A stretch of 64,000 nt of DNA from Mycolicibacterium goodii (GCF_022370755.2 NZ_CP092364.2:2294001-2358000), one strand, 5' to 3'; positions 44,616 through 53,164 are shown, numbered from the stretch's first letter. The notes: generated by a model from the sequence alone, not told the origin. Numbers and translations: made by a program.

Positions 44616-45527
44616 TCAGCCTGTGACCGTCTCGAGACCCTGGCCGACCGTGGGGTCGAAATAGTGGCCCGCGTCGAGATCGGCGAGCAGACCGGGACCG
44701 GTTGGTTCCCACCCCAGCCGCTTCCTGGTCAGTGTGCTCGGAACCTTGGCGTCGAGGGTGAAGAACGCGCCGATCCAACCGAAATGTGACATGGTCTCGT
44801 CGCGGGGGATCGAGACGGTCGGCAGTCCGAGCCCGCGGCCGATGGTCTGCGCGATGTCCCGCACTGCGATGCCCTCGTCGGCCACGGCGTGCCACCGCGA
44901 GCCCGCCTGTGCCGCTTCGAGCGCGAGCCGGAACACCCGGGCCGCGTCTTCGCGGTGCACGGCCGACCATGTGTTGGACCCGTCAGCCGGAAAGCCCGAC
45001 ACGCCGCGGGCGCGTGCGATCGAGATCAACTCGGGGACGAAACCGTGATCGCCCGTGCCGTGTACCGACGGTGGCAGTCGCACCACTGAGGCCCGTACCC
45101 CCTTCGAAACCTGCTGTAGCGCCGTAGGTTCCGAGAGGCGAGGATATCCGGCCGGAACGGCGTCATCCTCGGTGGTGCCGCGCGGCAGACCGCCGATTCC
45201 GGCTGCGACGACCAGAGGTCGCTCCGAACCGGCCAGTGCGTCCCCGAGGGCCTCGATCACGATGCGGTCGGTCTCCACGGACTTCGCGAAGTCGGTGAAG
45301 TCGTGCACGAACGCGAGGTGGATGACCCCGTCGGCATCCGCGGCGCCTGCTCGCAGGCTGTCCAGATCGGTGAGGTCGCCGCGGTGTACCTCGCGGCCTG
45401 CCTCGGCCAGCGCGTGGGCCGACGCGTCGGAGCGGGCCAATCCGATGACCTGGTGACCTGCGGCGATGAGCTCGTCGGACACCGCCGACCCGATGAAACC
45501 GGATGCTCCGGTGACGAAAACACGCAT
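44616..45527 (-). CDS. NAD(P)-dependent epimerase/dehydratase-like SDR
   Basis: The 303-residue extended SDR begins with the Rossmann motif VFVTGASGFIGSAV and continues with DLTDLDSLRAG, HLAFVHDF and VRLPPSVHGTGDHGF. The Tyr-x3-Lys position is not obvious (YPRLSEPTALQQVSKG lies there), so catalysis may be atypical, as in NmrA-like or atypical SDRs. Substrate is unknown. It is divergent from a TetR gene, and two palindromes lie between them. Confidence 0.82.
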   Translation of the reverse strand: MRVFVTGASGFIGSAVSDELIAAGHQVIGLARSDASAHALAEAGREVHRGDLTDLDSLRAGAADADGVIHLAFVHDFTDFAKSVETDRIVIEALGDALAGSERPLVVAAGIGGLPRGTTEDDAVPAGYPRLSEPTALQQVSKGVRASVVRLPPSVHGTGDHGFVPELISIARARGVSGFPADGSNTWSAVHREDAARVFRLALEAAQAGSRWHAVADEGIAVRDIAQTIGRGLGLPTVSIPRDETMSHFGWIGAFFTLDAKVPSTLTRKRLGWEPTGPGLLADLDAGHYFDPTVGQGLETVTG

Positions 45528-45565
45528 GGATTACCTCCTGATGGCGGCGGACCGCACCCATGTGG

Positions 45566-45580
45566 TGTCAGTCCCTGACA
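45566..45580. promoter_or_regulatory. Operator candidate 1 between SDR and TetR genes
   Basis: TGTCAGTCCCTGACA has perfect 6-base arms around a 3-base centre, 39 bp upstream of the SDR start. It shares the TGTCA element with the second palindrome 16 bp away. Confidence 0.6.
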
Positions 45581-45595
45581 TCAGGATGCAACACG

Positions 45596-45612
45596 ATGAC
45601 AGTCACTGTCAT
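45596..45612. promoter_or_regulatory. Operator candidate 2 between SDR and TetR genes
   Basis: ATGACAGTCACTGTCAT has perfect 8-base arms around one base, 18 bp upstream of the TetR start. The strength and position of this palindrome suggest it is the main TetR site, controlling both divergent genes. Confidence 0.68.
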
Positions 45613-45629
45613 TCCCCTACGATCGGCAC

Positions 45630-46196
45630 ATGAGTCGCTGGGAGCCCGACGCGCGCGGCCGGCTGGAACGTGCCGCGCTCGAGCTGTACGCCGAGCGTGG
45701 ATTCGAGTCGACGACGGTCGCCGAGATCGCCGAGCGTGCCGGGCTCACCGAACGGACCTTCTTCCGGCACTTCGCCGACAAGCGCGAGGTGCTGTTCGGT
45801 GGTGAACACGTGCTGCAGGACCTTTTCGTCGACGCTGTCGCCGCGGCTCCGGCGAGCGCCACCGCATTCGACGCCGTCGCTGCGGGACTCGACGCCGTGG
45901 GGCGGATGTTCGCGGGCCGGTACGCCGACGCGCGTCGGCGTCAGGCAGTCGTCGACGCGAACACGGCGCTGCAGGAACGGGAACTGATCAAGCTCTCGAC
46001 GCTGGCGGCCGCGGTCGCGGCGGCCCTGGGAGAGCGTGGCGTGCCGCGACCGAGGGCTGATCTGGCCGCCGAAACCGGCATCGCGGTATTCAAGGTGGCT
46101 TTCGCCCGCTGGGTCGCCGGTGAGCGCGAGACAGATCTACGTGCGGTGATGGGACAGGTTCTCCACGATCTGAGGGGTCTGGTGGCGCTCGGGTGA
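45630..46196 (+). CDS. TetR family transcriptional regulator
   Basis: The 188-residue protein has a classical TetR HTH (about 10-55): LELYAERGFESTTVAEIAERAGLTERTFFRHFADKRE. A helical ligand domain follows. It is divergent from the SDR gene, with two palindromes between, so it probably represses the SDR and itself. The inducer is unknown. The ATG at 45630 is 18 bp from the nearer palindrome. Confidence 0.9.
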   Translation: MSRWEPDARGRLERAALELYAERGFESTTVAEIAERAGLTERTFFRHFADKREVLFGGEHVLQDLFVDAVAAAPASATAFDAVAAGLDAVGRMFAGRYADARRRQAVVDANTALQERELIKLSTLAAAVAAALGERGVPRPRADLAAETGIAVFKVAFARWVAGERETDLRAVMGQVLHDLRGLVALG

Positions 46197-46212
46197 GCGG
46201 TACGGTCGAGCC

Positions 46213-46593
46213 GTGCGCTGGATCGTCGATGGCATGAACGTGGTCGGCTCACGTCCCGACGGGTGGTGGAGGGACCGCCGCGGCGCGATGGCGCGACTGG
46301 TCGAGCAGCTTGAGCGGTGGGCGTCGGCCGAAAATGCACGCCTCACCGTCGTGTTCGAGGCTCCCGCAACGCCGCCCATCGAATCCACGATCGTCGAGGT
46401 GGCCCACGCGCCCGCCTCGGCGCCGAACTCCGCCGACGACGAGATCGTGCGTCTGCTCGACGGCGCCGACGTCGCGAACATCACCGTGGTGACATCGGAC
46501 CGCGGCCTCGCCGAGCGGGTCCGCGCGGCGGGCGCACACGTGAAGCCCGCATCGGGATTCCGTGACCTCATCGAGGACGTCATGGGGCCGTGA
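46213..46593 (+). CDS. NYN-domain (YacP-like) putative nuclease
   Basis: The 126-residue protein starts at GTG with WIVDGMNVVGS, the NYN/PIN-like acidic motif. It continues with LTVVFEAP, SADDEIVRLLD and TVVTSDRGLAERVRAAGA. The conserved Asp residues (about D6, D77 and D96) form the predicted metal site of NYN nucleases. It is probably an RNA-processing or degrading enzyme; the target is unknown. It follows the TetR gene by 16 bp and may share its transcript. Confidence 0.85.
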   Translation: MRWIVDGMNVVGSRPDGWWRDRRGAMARLVEQLERWASAENARLTVVFEAPATPPIESTIVEVAHAPASAPNSADDEIVRLLDGADVANITVVTSDRGLAERVRAAGAHVKPASGFRDLIEDVMGP

Positions 46594-46800
46594 GGCCCAG
46601 CCTCCCGTCGATGATCCACCGCCGCAGGGACTTTCGATCGAACTTGCCGCTCGGCAGCGGCGGTGTCTCGTCGTCGCTCGAGGCGATCACCCACCGCGTC
46701 GGCACCTTGTACGCCGACAGCCGCGCGGGCTCGCCGGGTGGGTGTCGCGACGTCCGCGGTGCCGGCCGGTACGACGACCGCACAGAGCGGGGTTCACCCC
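46580..46800 (-). pseudogene. Remnant of the C-terminal end of an AMP-dependent acyl ligase
   Basis: On the minus strand the frame ending at 46580 reads LSAYKVPTRWVI, then PLPSGKFDRKSLRRWII. This is the typical C-terminal end of fatty-acyl-CoA/AMP synthetases, with the catalytic Lys in PSGK. Just upstream a different frame reads LCAVVVPAGTADVATPT, also characteristic of the family. At least one frameshift or small deletion therefore separates the two, and the rest of the gene, about 500 residues, is missing: DUF899 coding sequence begins at 46794. It is a decayed fragment with no start codon. Confidence 0.72.
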
Positions 46801-47561
46801 GACATCGTCTCCGATCGCGGCGGTCGTGGATCGTGCAGATCGTCCGGGTCGGGGTCGCCGAACCATCGTGACGACCGGTGGGCGGCGTAGGTGTCGTGCC
46901 AGGACCACCATTCGTACGGGCGGGTCTGCGGGAAGCCGGCGGGGGAGTCCTCCCAGGTCTCCTGGCGGCCCAGCGCGGTCATGTCGAGGAAGTTCCAGGT
47001 GTTGACGAACGCCTCGTCGCCGCGGTTGTTGATGAAGTAGGTGCGGTAGATGCGGTCGCCGTCGCGGATGAACGCGTTGGTGCCGTGCCACTGGTCGACG
47101 CCGAAGTCGACGTCGAATGCGCCGTCGTCGGTGGGGACGATCGTGTACCAGGGATGGTGCCATCCCATGCGGGTCTTGATCCGGTCGATGTCGGCCTGCG
47201 ACCCGCGCGACACGTAGACGAGCGTGGTGTCGCGCGCGTTGAGGTGCGCGAGGTTCCCGATGTGGTCGGCCATCAAAGAGCAGCCGACGCAACCGTGTTC
47301 GGGCCAGCCGTGGACGCCGGGGTCAAGGAATGCGCGGTAGACGATGAGTTGCGTGCGTCCTTCGAACAGGTCGAGCAGGCTCATCCGTCCGGTCGGACCC
47401 TCGAATGTGTACTGCTTGTCCGCCGAGGTCCACGGCATGCGTCTGCGCAACGCGGCCAACGCATCCCGGGCACGGGTGAACTCCTTCTCCTTGATGAGCA
47501 TCTGTGCGAGTGCGTCGTCCCATTCGGCCGGTGACACGACGTCGTGAGCGGGGGTGGTCAT
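46794..47561 (-). CDS. DUF899 family thioredoxin-like protein
   Basis: From ATG 47561 the product has 255 residues with the DUF899 hallmarks. These are KEKEFTRARDALAALRRRMPW, the LFEGRTQLIVYRAFLDP strand, GWPEHGCVGCSLMADHIGNLAHLNARD with a CxxC in the thioredoxin-like position, and YYFINNRG-type and WNFLDMTALGRQE segments. Function is unknown; a redox role is suggested by CVGC. It is divergent from the ArsR/SRPBCC pair, and the palindrome at 47586-47605 lies between them, so it may be under ArsR control. Confidence 0.85.
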   Translation of the reverse strand: MTTPAHDVVSPAEWDDALAQMLIKEKEFTRARDALAALRRRMPWTSADKQYTFEGPTGRMSLLDLFEGRTQLIVYRAFLDPGVHGWPEHGCVGCSLMADHIGNLAHLNARDTTLVYVSRGSQADIDRIKTRMGWHHPWYTIVPTDDGAFDVDFGVDQWHGTNAFIRDGDRIYRTYFINNRGDEAFVNTWNFLDMTALGRQETWEDSPAGFPQTRPYEWWSWHDTYAAHRSSRWFGDPDPDDLHDPRPPRSETMSG

Positions 47562-47585
47562 ACCTGTTCCTCTCGATGCGCAAAC

Positions 47586-47605
47586 GTTCAACAGGTTTGT
47601 TGAAC
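47586..47605. promoter_or_regulatory. ArsR operator candidate in the DUF899/ArsR intergenic region
   Basis: GTTCAACAGGTTTGTTGAAC has perfect 8-base arms around GGTT. It lies 25 bp upstream of DUF899 and 24 bp upstream of arsR, ideally placed to repress both. A weaker related repeat TCAAC-N6-GTTGA lies at 47639-47654, inside the first arsR codons. Confidence 0.72.
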
Positions 47606-47628
47606 ATATCTCGAGCACACCACCGACG

Positions 47629-47979
47629 ATGGATATAGTCAACAATGTGGTTGAAGATCAGCGGCTGGATCGGACGTACGCGGCCCTCGCCGACCCGACG
47701 CGTCGCCGGCTGCTGGAGACCCTGCGAGCCGGCGACGCCAGGATCAGCGATCTGGCGGCCCCGCTGCCCATGACGTTTGCCGGGGTCTCGCGACACATCG
47801 GCGTTCTCGAATCGGCCGGACTGGTGCGGCGCGACGTCCGTGGCCGCGAGCACTGGTTGTCGTTGGTTCCCGACGGGTTGACCGACGCGCAGCAGTGGAT
47901 CAACGACCAGTCGGAGTTCTGGTCGACTCGTGCCGATGCGCTCGCGGCACGTCTGCGCCGAAAGCAGACCGATCGATGA
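47629..47979 (+). CDS. ArsR family transcriptional regulator
   Basis: The 116-residue winged-helix protein has YAALADPTRRRLLETLRAGDARISDLAAPL and the recognition helix region TFAGVSRHIGVLESAGLV. There is no metal-binding Cys cluster, so it probably senses something other than a metal through its partner or a ligand. Its stop overlaps the ATG of the SRPBCC gene by four bases. The ATG at 47629 is taken; a GTG at 47644 is possible. Confidence 0.88.
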   Translation: MDIVNNVVEDQRLDRTYAALADPTRRRLLETLRAGDARISDLAAPLPMTFAGVSRHIGVLESAGLVRRDVRGREHWLSLVPDGLTDAQQWINDQSEFWSTRADALAARLRRKQTDR

Positions 47980-48416
47980 CCGAATCCCCGACCGTCCGCG
48001 TGCAGCGAGTGATGCCTGCGGCGCCCGAGGTGGTGTTCGACGAGTGGCTCGACCCCGACGCGCTGATGGACTGGATGTGCCCTCGACCGGTTCGCTGTGT
48101 CGCGGTCAGCGTCGAACCCCGCGTCGGTGGACGTCTGCGGTTCGACGTCGACGACACCGGCTCCGCGGTCCTCATCACCGGCCAGTTCCTCGAAATCGAC
48201 CGGCCCAGGCGCCTGCGCTTCACGTGGACCAACTCGGACTGGTCGGACCCGTCGCGGGTGAGCATCGTCCAGGTTGAGTTCGAGGGCGCCGGCGAAGGCG
48301 AAACCCTTATGTCCATCGAACATTCGCTGCTTCCACCCGAAGAGTACGACGGGTTCCACCACGGCTGGATCCGCACGTTCGAACAACTCGACGGCAAACT
48401 CCGGCGCGGAGCGTGA
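47976..48416 (+). CDS. SRPBCC/AHSA1 domain protein
   Basis: The 146-residue AHSA1-type START-like protein has RVMPAAPEVVFDEWLDPDALMDWMCP, GGRLRFDV and a C-terminal helix HHGWIRTFEQLDGKL. It forms an operon with the preceding ArsR gene (ATGA overlap). Such pairs are common, and the SRPBCC domain is thought to bind a hydrophobic ligand. Compare the single-gene fusion of the same two domains at 19140-19901. Confidence 0.87.
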   Translation: MTESPTVRVQRVMPAAPEVVFDEWLDPDALMDWMCPRPVRCVAVSVEPRVGGRLRFDVDDTGSAVLITGQFLEIDRPRRLRFTWTNSDWSDPSRVSIVQVEFEGAGEGETLMSIEHSLLPPEEYDGFHHGWIRTFEQLDGKLRRGA

Positions 48417-48490
48417 CCGGCGAAGGAGATGTCGCTCACGCCGCGCCTCGGGCACGGCAATCGGCGGCCGGCGACACCTAGACTGCGGTC

Positions 48491-50350
48491 ATGGACAGTG
48501 GCTCGCGGGCTCAGTACGAGGCACCCACCGGTCTGCTGCGGATCGAGGACTGCCTCGACGCCGACGGCGGCATCGCGCTCCCGCCCGGCACGACCTTGAT
48601 ATCGCTCATCGACCGGAACATCGCGAACGTCGGTGACTCGGTGGCGTATCGATACCTGGACTTCAGCCAGGGAGACCTCCAGGTGAGCGAGCTGACGTGG
48701 ACCGAACTGGGAGTGCGGTTGCGCGCCGTCGGCGCCACGGTGCAACGTGCCGCTTCCCGTGGTGACCGGGTGGCGATCCTTGCGCCCCAGGGGCTCGACT
48801 ACGTCATCGGCTTCTTCGCGGCGATCAAGGCGGGCACCATCGCGGTGCCCCTGTTCGCGCCGGAGCTGCAGGGCCACGCCGAGCGTCTGGACACCGCACT
48901 CGGCGATGCGCAGCCGAGCACAATTCTGACCACCTCCGACGCCGAAGCCGCGGTTCGAGGCTTCCTGGACAAGCTGCCTGGCAAACGGCCCCACGTCGTC
49001 GTCATCGACGACGTGCCCGACTCGGCGGGCTCGGACTTCCAGCCGGTGCCCGTCGACGTCGACGACGTGTCCCACCTGCAGTACACCTCGGGGTCCACGC
49101 GCCCACCGGTCGGCGTCGAGGTCACCCACCGCGCGGTGGGCACCAACCTGTTGCAGATGATCCTGTCGATCGACCTGCTGAACCGGAACACCCACGGGAT
49201 GAGCTGGCTGCCGCTCTATCACGACATGGGTCTGTCGATGATCGGATTCCCTGCCGTCTACGGCGGTCACTCGACCCTGATGTCGCCGACCGCGTTCATC
49301 CGCCGGCCGCAGCGGTGGATCCAGGCCCTGTCGGACGAATCGCGGTACGGCCGCGTGATCACGGCCGCACCGAACTTCGCCTACGAATGGACCGCACAAC
49401 GCGGCCTTCCAGATCCGGCTCGCGGTGAGGAGATCGACCTGAGCAACGTCGTCCTCATCATCGGGTCCGAACCCGTGAGCCCCGCGGCGATCGAGAATTT
49501 CAACAAGGCCTTCTCGCCGTACGGGCTGCCGCCCACCGCGTTCAAACCGTCCTACGGCATCGCCGAGGCGACGCTGCTCGTCTCGACCATCGCGCCCGCG
49601 GCGCAGGCATCGGTGAGCTACTTCGATCGAGGGGAGCTGGCGTACGGCCGTGCGGTTCCGGTGGCGGCCGACGCGGTCGGCGCGGTCGCGCACGTGTCCT
49701 GCGGTCAGGTCGCGCGCAGCCTACGGGCGGTGATCGTGAACCCCCGAACGGCAGAGGAATTGGCTGACGGCATGGTCGGTGAGATCTGGCTGCACGGCGA
49801 CAACATCGGCCGCGGCTACTGGAACCTGCCGGAGCAGACACGCGCGACATTCGGTGCGGCACTGCGGTCCCGGCTGCAGACCGGCAGCCACGCCGCGGGT
49901 GCGCCGGCCGAGGCCGCCTGGCTGCGCACCGGCGACCTCGGTGTGTACCGCGACGGCGAGTTGTACGTCACGGGGCGGATCGACGACCTGGTCGTGATCG
50001 ACGGGCGCTGCCACTATCCGCACGATATCGAGGCGACCGTGGCAGACGCGTCACCTCTTGTCCGTCGCGGACACGTCACCGCGTTCTCGGTGACGGCACA
50101 GGACATTCCGGGCGCACCCGCCGACCGGGACCAGCTCGTCGTGATCGCAGAACGCGCGGTGGGCACCAGCCGCGCCGACCCGCAACCGGCCGTCGAGGCG
50201 ATTCGTGCGGCGGTCGCGCACCGGCACGGCCTGCCACCCGCCGACGTCCGGTTCGTCTCCGCCGGGGCCATCCCTCGGACCACGAGCGGGAAACTGGCGC
50301 GCCGCGCATGTCGTGCGCAGTACCTCGAAGGCAAGCTCGGCGTGCGCTGA
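48491..50350 (+). CDS. fadD: Fatty-acyl-AMP ligase (FadD, FAAL type)
   Basis: The 619-residue adenylating enzyme has the P-loop-like YTSGSTRPPVGVEVTHRA near residue 197, SWLPLYHDMGL, the FAAL-type FKPSYGIAEATLLVS, WLRTGDLGVYRDGELYVTGRIDDLVVIDGR, and the C-terminal Lys in PRTTSGKLARRACR. FAALs activate fatty acids as acyl-AMP for transfer to polyketide synthases or carrier proteins. No PKS, acyl carrier protein or MmpL gene is adjacent, so the acceptor is unknown. It is a single gene with its own upstream gap of 74 bp. Confidence 0.9.
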   Translation: MDSGSRAQYEAPTGLLRIEDCLDADGGIALPPGTTLISLIDRNIANVGDSVAYRYLDFSQGDLQVSELTWTELGVRLRAVGATVQRAASRGDRVAILAPQGLDYVIGFFAAIKAGTIAVPLFAPELQGHAERLDTALGDAQPSTILTTSDAEAAVRGFLDKLPGKRPHVVVIDDVPDSAGSDFQPVPVDVDDVSHLQYTSGSTRPPVGVEVTHRAVGTNLLQMILSIDLLNRNTHGMSWLPLYHDMGLSMIGFPAVYGGHSTLMSPTAFIRRPQRWIQALSDESRYGRVITAAPNFAYEWTAQRGLPDPARGEEIDLSNVVLIIGSEPVSPAAIENFNKAFSPYGLPPTAFKPSYGIAEATLLVSTIAPAAQASVSYFDRGELAYGRAVPVAADAVGAVAHVSCGQVARSLRAVIVNPRTAEELADGMVGEIWLHGDNIGRGYWNLPEQTRATFGAALRSRLQTGSHAAGAPAEAAWLRTGDLGVYRDGELYVTGRIDDLVVIDGRCHYPHDIEATVADASPLVRRGHVTAFSVTAQDIPGAPADRDQLVVIAERAVGTSRADPQPAVEAIRAAVAHRHGLPPADVRFVSAGAIPRTTSGKLARRACRAQYLEGKLGVR

Positions 50351-50429
50351 GCGGCTTCGAACCGTCGTTGTCGAGACCGGATTCGCCGTTTTGCCCGGTG
50401 GCGACGGCTTCGGCGGGTTAGATCACAAG

Positions 50430-51446
50430 ATGCCCACACATCGAGCCGTGCACGTGCGATCAACCGGCGGACCACTGGAACTCGCCGATACCGAGACTTC
50501 GCCGCCCGAGCGGGGGCAGGTCCGCGTCGACGTCGCGGCGTGCGGCGTGTGCGGTACCGACAAGGCGATCGTCAACGGCGTGTTCCCCGTTGCCGCGTGG
50601 CCGGTGACGCCCGGACACGAGATCGCGGGAACAGTGGCCGAAGTCGGGCCCGGCGTCGAGGATTTCGCGGTGGGTGACCGCGTCGCGATCGGCTGGTTCG
50701 GCGGCCACTGCGGTGTGTGCGTCCCCTGCCGCAAGGGTCTGTTCATCCACTGTGTCGACGGACAGGTGCCCAGCCTCAGCTACCCGGGCGGATACGCCGA
50801 GTCGGTGACCGCGCCCGCGAACGCGCTGGCCCGTATCCCCGACGAGCTCACCTTCGCCGAGGCCGCCCCGATGGGATGCGCCGGGGTCACCACCTACAAC
50901 GCGCTCCGCCACACGCATGCCGTGGCCGGTGACGTCGTCGCGGTGCTGGGCCTCGGTGGACTCGGCCATCTCGGAGTGCAGTTCGCTGCCGCAATGGGAT
51001 TCGACACCGTGGTGATAGCCCGTGGTCGCGGTGACCGGGAGCGCGATGCGCATGCACTCGGTGCTCGGCACTACATCGACTCCACGGCCGAAGATGTCGC
51101 GGCGGCACTGCAGAAACTCGGGGGCGCCGCGGTCGTCCTCGGCACTGCGGGCAATTCGCAGGCCATGGCGGACACCGTCGGCGGGCTCGGACCGCGCGGT
51201 GAACTCGTCGCGGTGGGGGTGACCGCGGAGCCGTTGGGTATCAGCCCCGCACAACTGATCCAGTCCGCCGCCAGCGTCTCGGGACATCCGTCCGGGACCG
51301 CGCGCGATGTCGAGGAGACGATGCACTTCGCGGTGGTGTCGGGCGTCCGCGCCCGGATCGAGGAACGCCCACTCGAGGACGCCGCCGAGGCCTACACGGC
51401 GATGGTCGAATCGCGCGCCCGCTATCGCATGGTGCTGACCACCTGA
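50430..51446 (+). CDS. Zinc-dependent alcohol dehydrogenase (MDR family)
   Basis: The 338-residue protein has the catalytic zinc ligands in ACGVCGTD and GHEIAG, the structural zinc Cys cluster HCGVCVPCRKGLFIHC, the Rossmann motif VLGLGGLGHLGVQ, and HPSGTARDVEETMHF near the C-terminus. The length and Cys pattern fit Adh-type alcohol dehydrogenases acting on primary alcohols and aldehydes with NAD(P). The ATG at 50430 is chosen 79 bp after the FAAL gene. The two may be co-transcribed. Confidence 0.9.
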   Translation: MPTHRAVHVRSTGGPLELADTETSPPERGQVRVDVAACGVCGTDKAIVNGVFPVAAWPVTPGHEIAGTVAEVGPGVEDFAVGDRVAIGWFGGHCGVCVPCRKGLFIHCVDGQVPSLSYPGGYAESVTAPANALARIPDELTFAEAAPMGCAGVTTYNALRHTHAVAGDVVAVLGLGGLGHLGVQFAAAMGFDTVVIARGRGDRERDAHALGARHYIDSTAEDVAAALQKLGGAAVVLGTAGNSQAMADTVGGLGPRGELVAVGVTAEPLGISPAQLIQSAASVSGHPSGTARDVEETMHFAVVSGVRARIEERPLEDAAEAYTAMVESRARYRMVLTT

Positions 51447-51542
51447 TACCCGGCGCGAGCGAATACCGCGATCTCGGCTTCTCGCGCGGCAGAACGGGGT
51501 ACCGTCAGTTTCTCCGTTTGCTGGTCGAGTCGTGGGGGAGCG

Positions 51543-52487
51543 ATGGCTGGAACGTGGACGACGTGGATCTCCAGGGTCGTGACATGTCTGCTGGTCGGTG
51601 CTTCCGCCGCGCCCGGGGTCGCGACGCCATGGGCGCATGCGGGCCCGCTCGGTCACATACCCGCTGCTCAGATCGATTTCGGGGGGATGATCCGTACCTA
51701 CCAACTGCACCTACCACCGGGGCCGGACAAGCCTGCAGGCCTGGTCGTCAACCTTCACGCAGCGGGGCTGACGGGGGCCGACCAGGCAGCGCTGACACAC
51801 TACGATTCGGTCGCTGACGCGCATGGGTTCGCTGTGGTGTACCCCGACGGAATCGACCGCAGCTGGGCCGACGGGCGCGGTGCGTCCGTGCCGGACCGCC
51901 AGGGCGTCGACGACGTCGGGTTCATCACGACGCTGGTCGATCGGCTCGTCACCGATTTCGCCATCCCGCGTGACCGGGTGTTCGCCACCGGATTGTCCGC
52001 GGGTGCCTTCATGGCGAACCGGCTGGCGTGTGATCGCGCCGACCTGTTCTCGGCGATCGCGCCGGTCGCGGGGACTCTCGGCGCCAACGTGGGATGTCGT
52101 CCCTCCCAGCCGGTCTCGGTGCTCGCGATGTACGGCACTGCGGATCCGATCGTCCCCTTCGGCGGGGGAGTGATGAACGGGCGCGGCGGTAGCAGTACCG
52201 TGCTCTCTGCCGCCGAACTGGTGGACCGGTGGCGTGGTCTCGACGGATGCACGAATAATCCGGTGCCGGAGACACTTCCGGCGGTCGGAGACGGGACGAC
52301 GACCGAGCGCCTCACCTACGGACCGTGCGCGGCGGGCACCGACGTGGTGTTCATGCGAGTCGTCAACGGCGGGCACACGTGGCCGGGCGCACCGGAGGTG
52401 CTACCCGCACAGCAGGTCGGTCTGCCGATCCGAGGCTTCGACGCGTCACAGCTGTCGATGCAGTTCTTCGAAACTCACGAACGGTAG
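51543..52487 (+). CDS. Secreted polyhydroxybutyrate depolymerase/feruloyl esterase-like hydrolase
   Basis: The 314-residue protein has a signal peptide (about 1-33, ending PWAHA-GP). It is a LpqC/PHB-depolymerase-like alpha/beta hydrolase: the nucleophile elbow ATGLSAGAFMANRLAC, a YGTADPIVPFGGG Asp segment, and the catalytic His in NGGHTWPGAPE. Several Cys suggest disulfides. It is exported and probably cleaves carbohydrate esters or polyesters. No lipobox is evident. Substrate is unknown. Confidence 0.87.
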   Translation: MAGTWTTWISRVVTCLLVGASAAPGVATPWAHAGPLGHIPAAQIDFGGMIRTYQLHLPPGPDKPAGLVVNLHAAGLTGADQAALTHYDSVADAHGFAVVYPDGIDRSWADGRGASVPDRQGVDDVGFITTLVDRLVTDFAIPRDRVFATGLSAGAFMANRLACDRADLFSAIAPVAGTLGANVGCRPSQPVSVLAMYGTADPIVPFGGGVMNGRGGSSTVLSAAELVDRWRGLDGCTNNPVPETLPAVGDGTTTERLTYGPCAAGTDVVFMRVVNGGHTWPGAPEVLPAQQVGLPIRGFDASQLSMQFFETHER

Positions 52488-52498
52488 GTATAGGCCGA

Positions 52499-53164
52499 CT
52501 ACTCGACGAAGGTCACCGTCTCCTCAAGTGGTGCCCGGCCGGTCCGGATGTGGTCCACCGAGGGATCCTCGTAGCCGATCGACATGCCGCAGAACAACAT
52601 CAGCTCGGGTGGGGGTGACACGGCGTCGGCGACGGTCGTTCGCACTTGCGACCATGCCATCTGCGGGCAGCTGTGCAGACCTTCGGAGCGCAGCAACAGC
52701 ATGACGGTCTGCAGGTACATCCCGAGGTCGGCCCACTGCGCCGGCCCCAGCCGGCGGTCGATGTAACAGAACAGGGCCGCGGGGGCGCCGAAACAATCCC
52801 AGTTGGCGATGGCAGCGCGCTGCCGCGCCTCCCAGTCGTCACGGGTGATGCCGAGCGCGCTGTAACGCTCCCGCCCGAACGCTGACCGCCGATCGGTATA
52901 CGGTGCGGTCATGGCGGCCGGGTACATGTCGTACTCCCGCTCATCCCACTCAACGCCGCTGGCGACCCGTTCAGTGGCGCGTTTCTTGAGTTCCGCCAGC
53001 GCCGCGCCGGTGAGAACGTAAATGTTCCACGGCTGTGTGTTCGAACTGGACGGCGACCAGGCCGCAGCGGTCAGCACGCGTTCCAGCACCGCTTTCGGGA
53101 CGGGACTGTCGGTGAAACCCCGTACGGCCCGCCGGCTGATGACTGCTTCGTAGACGTCCAACAT
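52499..53164 (-). CDS. Nitroreductase family protein
   Basis: The 221-residue FMN-dependent protein has the N-terminal SRRAVRGFTDSPVP, AAAWSPSSSNTQPWNIYVLTG, the central FCYIDRRLGPAQWADLGMYLQTVMLLL, and FCGMSIGYEDPS near the C-terminus. It reduces nitro compounds or quinones with NAD(P)H. It is convergent with the esterase gene (11-bp gap) and lies downstream of katG in the same direction, beyond a terminator. Confidence 0.9.
   Translation of the reverse strand: MLDVYEAVISRRAVRGFTDSPVPKAVLERVLTAAAWSPSSSNTQPWNIYVLTGAALAELKKRATERVASGVEWDEREYDMYPAAMTAPYTDRRSAFGRERYSALGITRDDWEARQRAAIANWDCFGAPAALFCYIDRRLGPAQWADLGMYLQTVMLLLRSEGLHSCPQMAWSQVRTTVADAVSPPPELMLFCGMSIGYEDPSVDHIRTGRAPLEETVTFVE

Noticed and set aside
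46580..46783. Intact small gene of 67 codons
   Set aside because: Its sequence is the end of an AMP-ligase, and the preceding conserved block lies in another frame, so it is a remnant rather than a gene.
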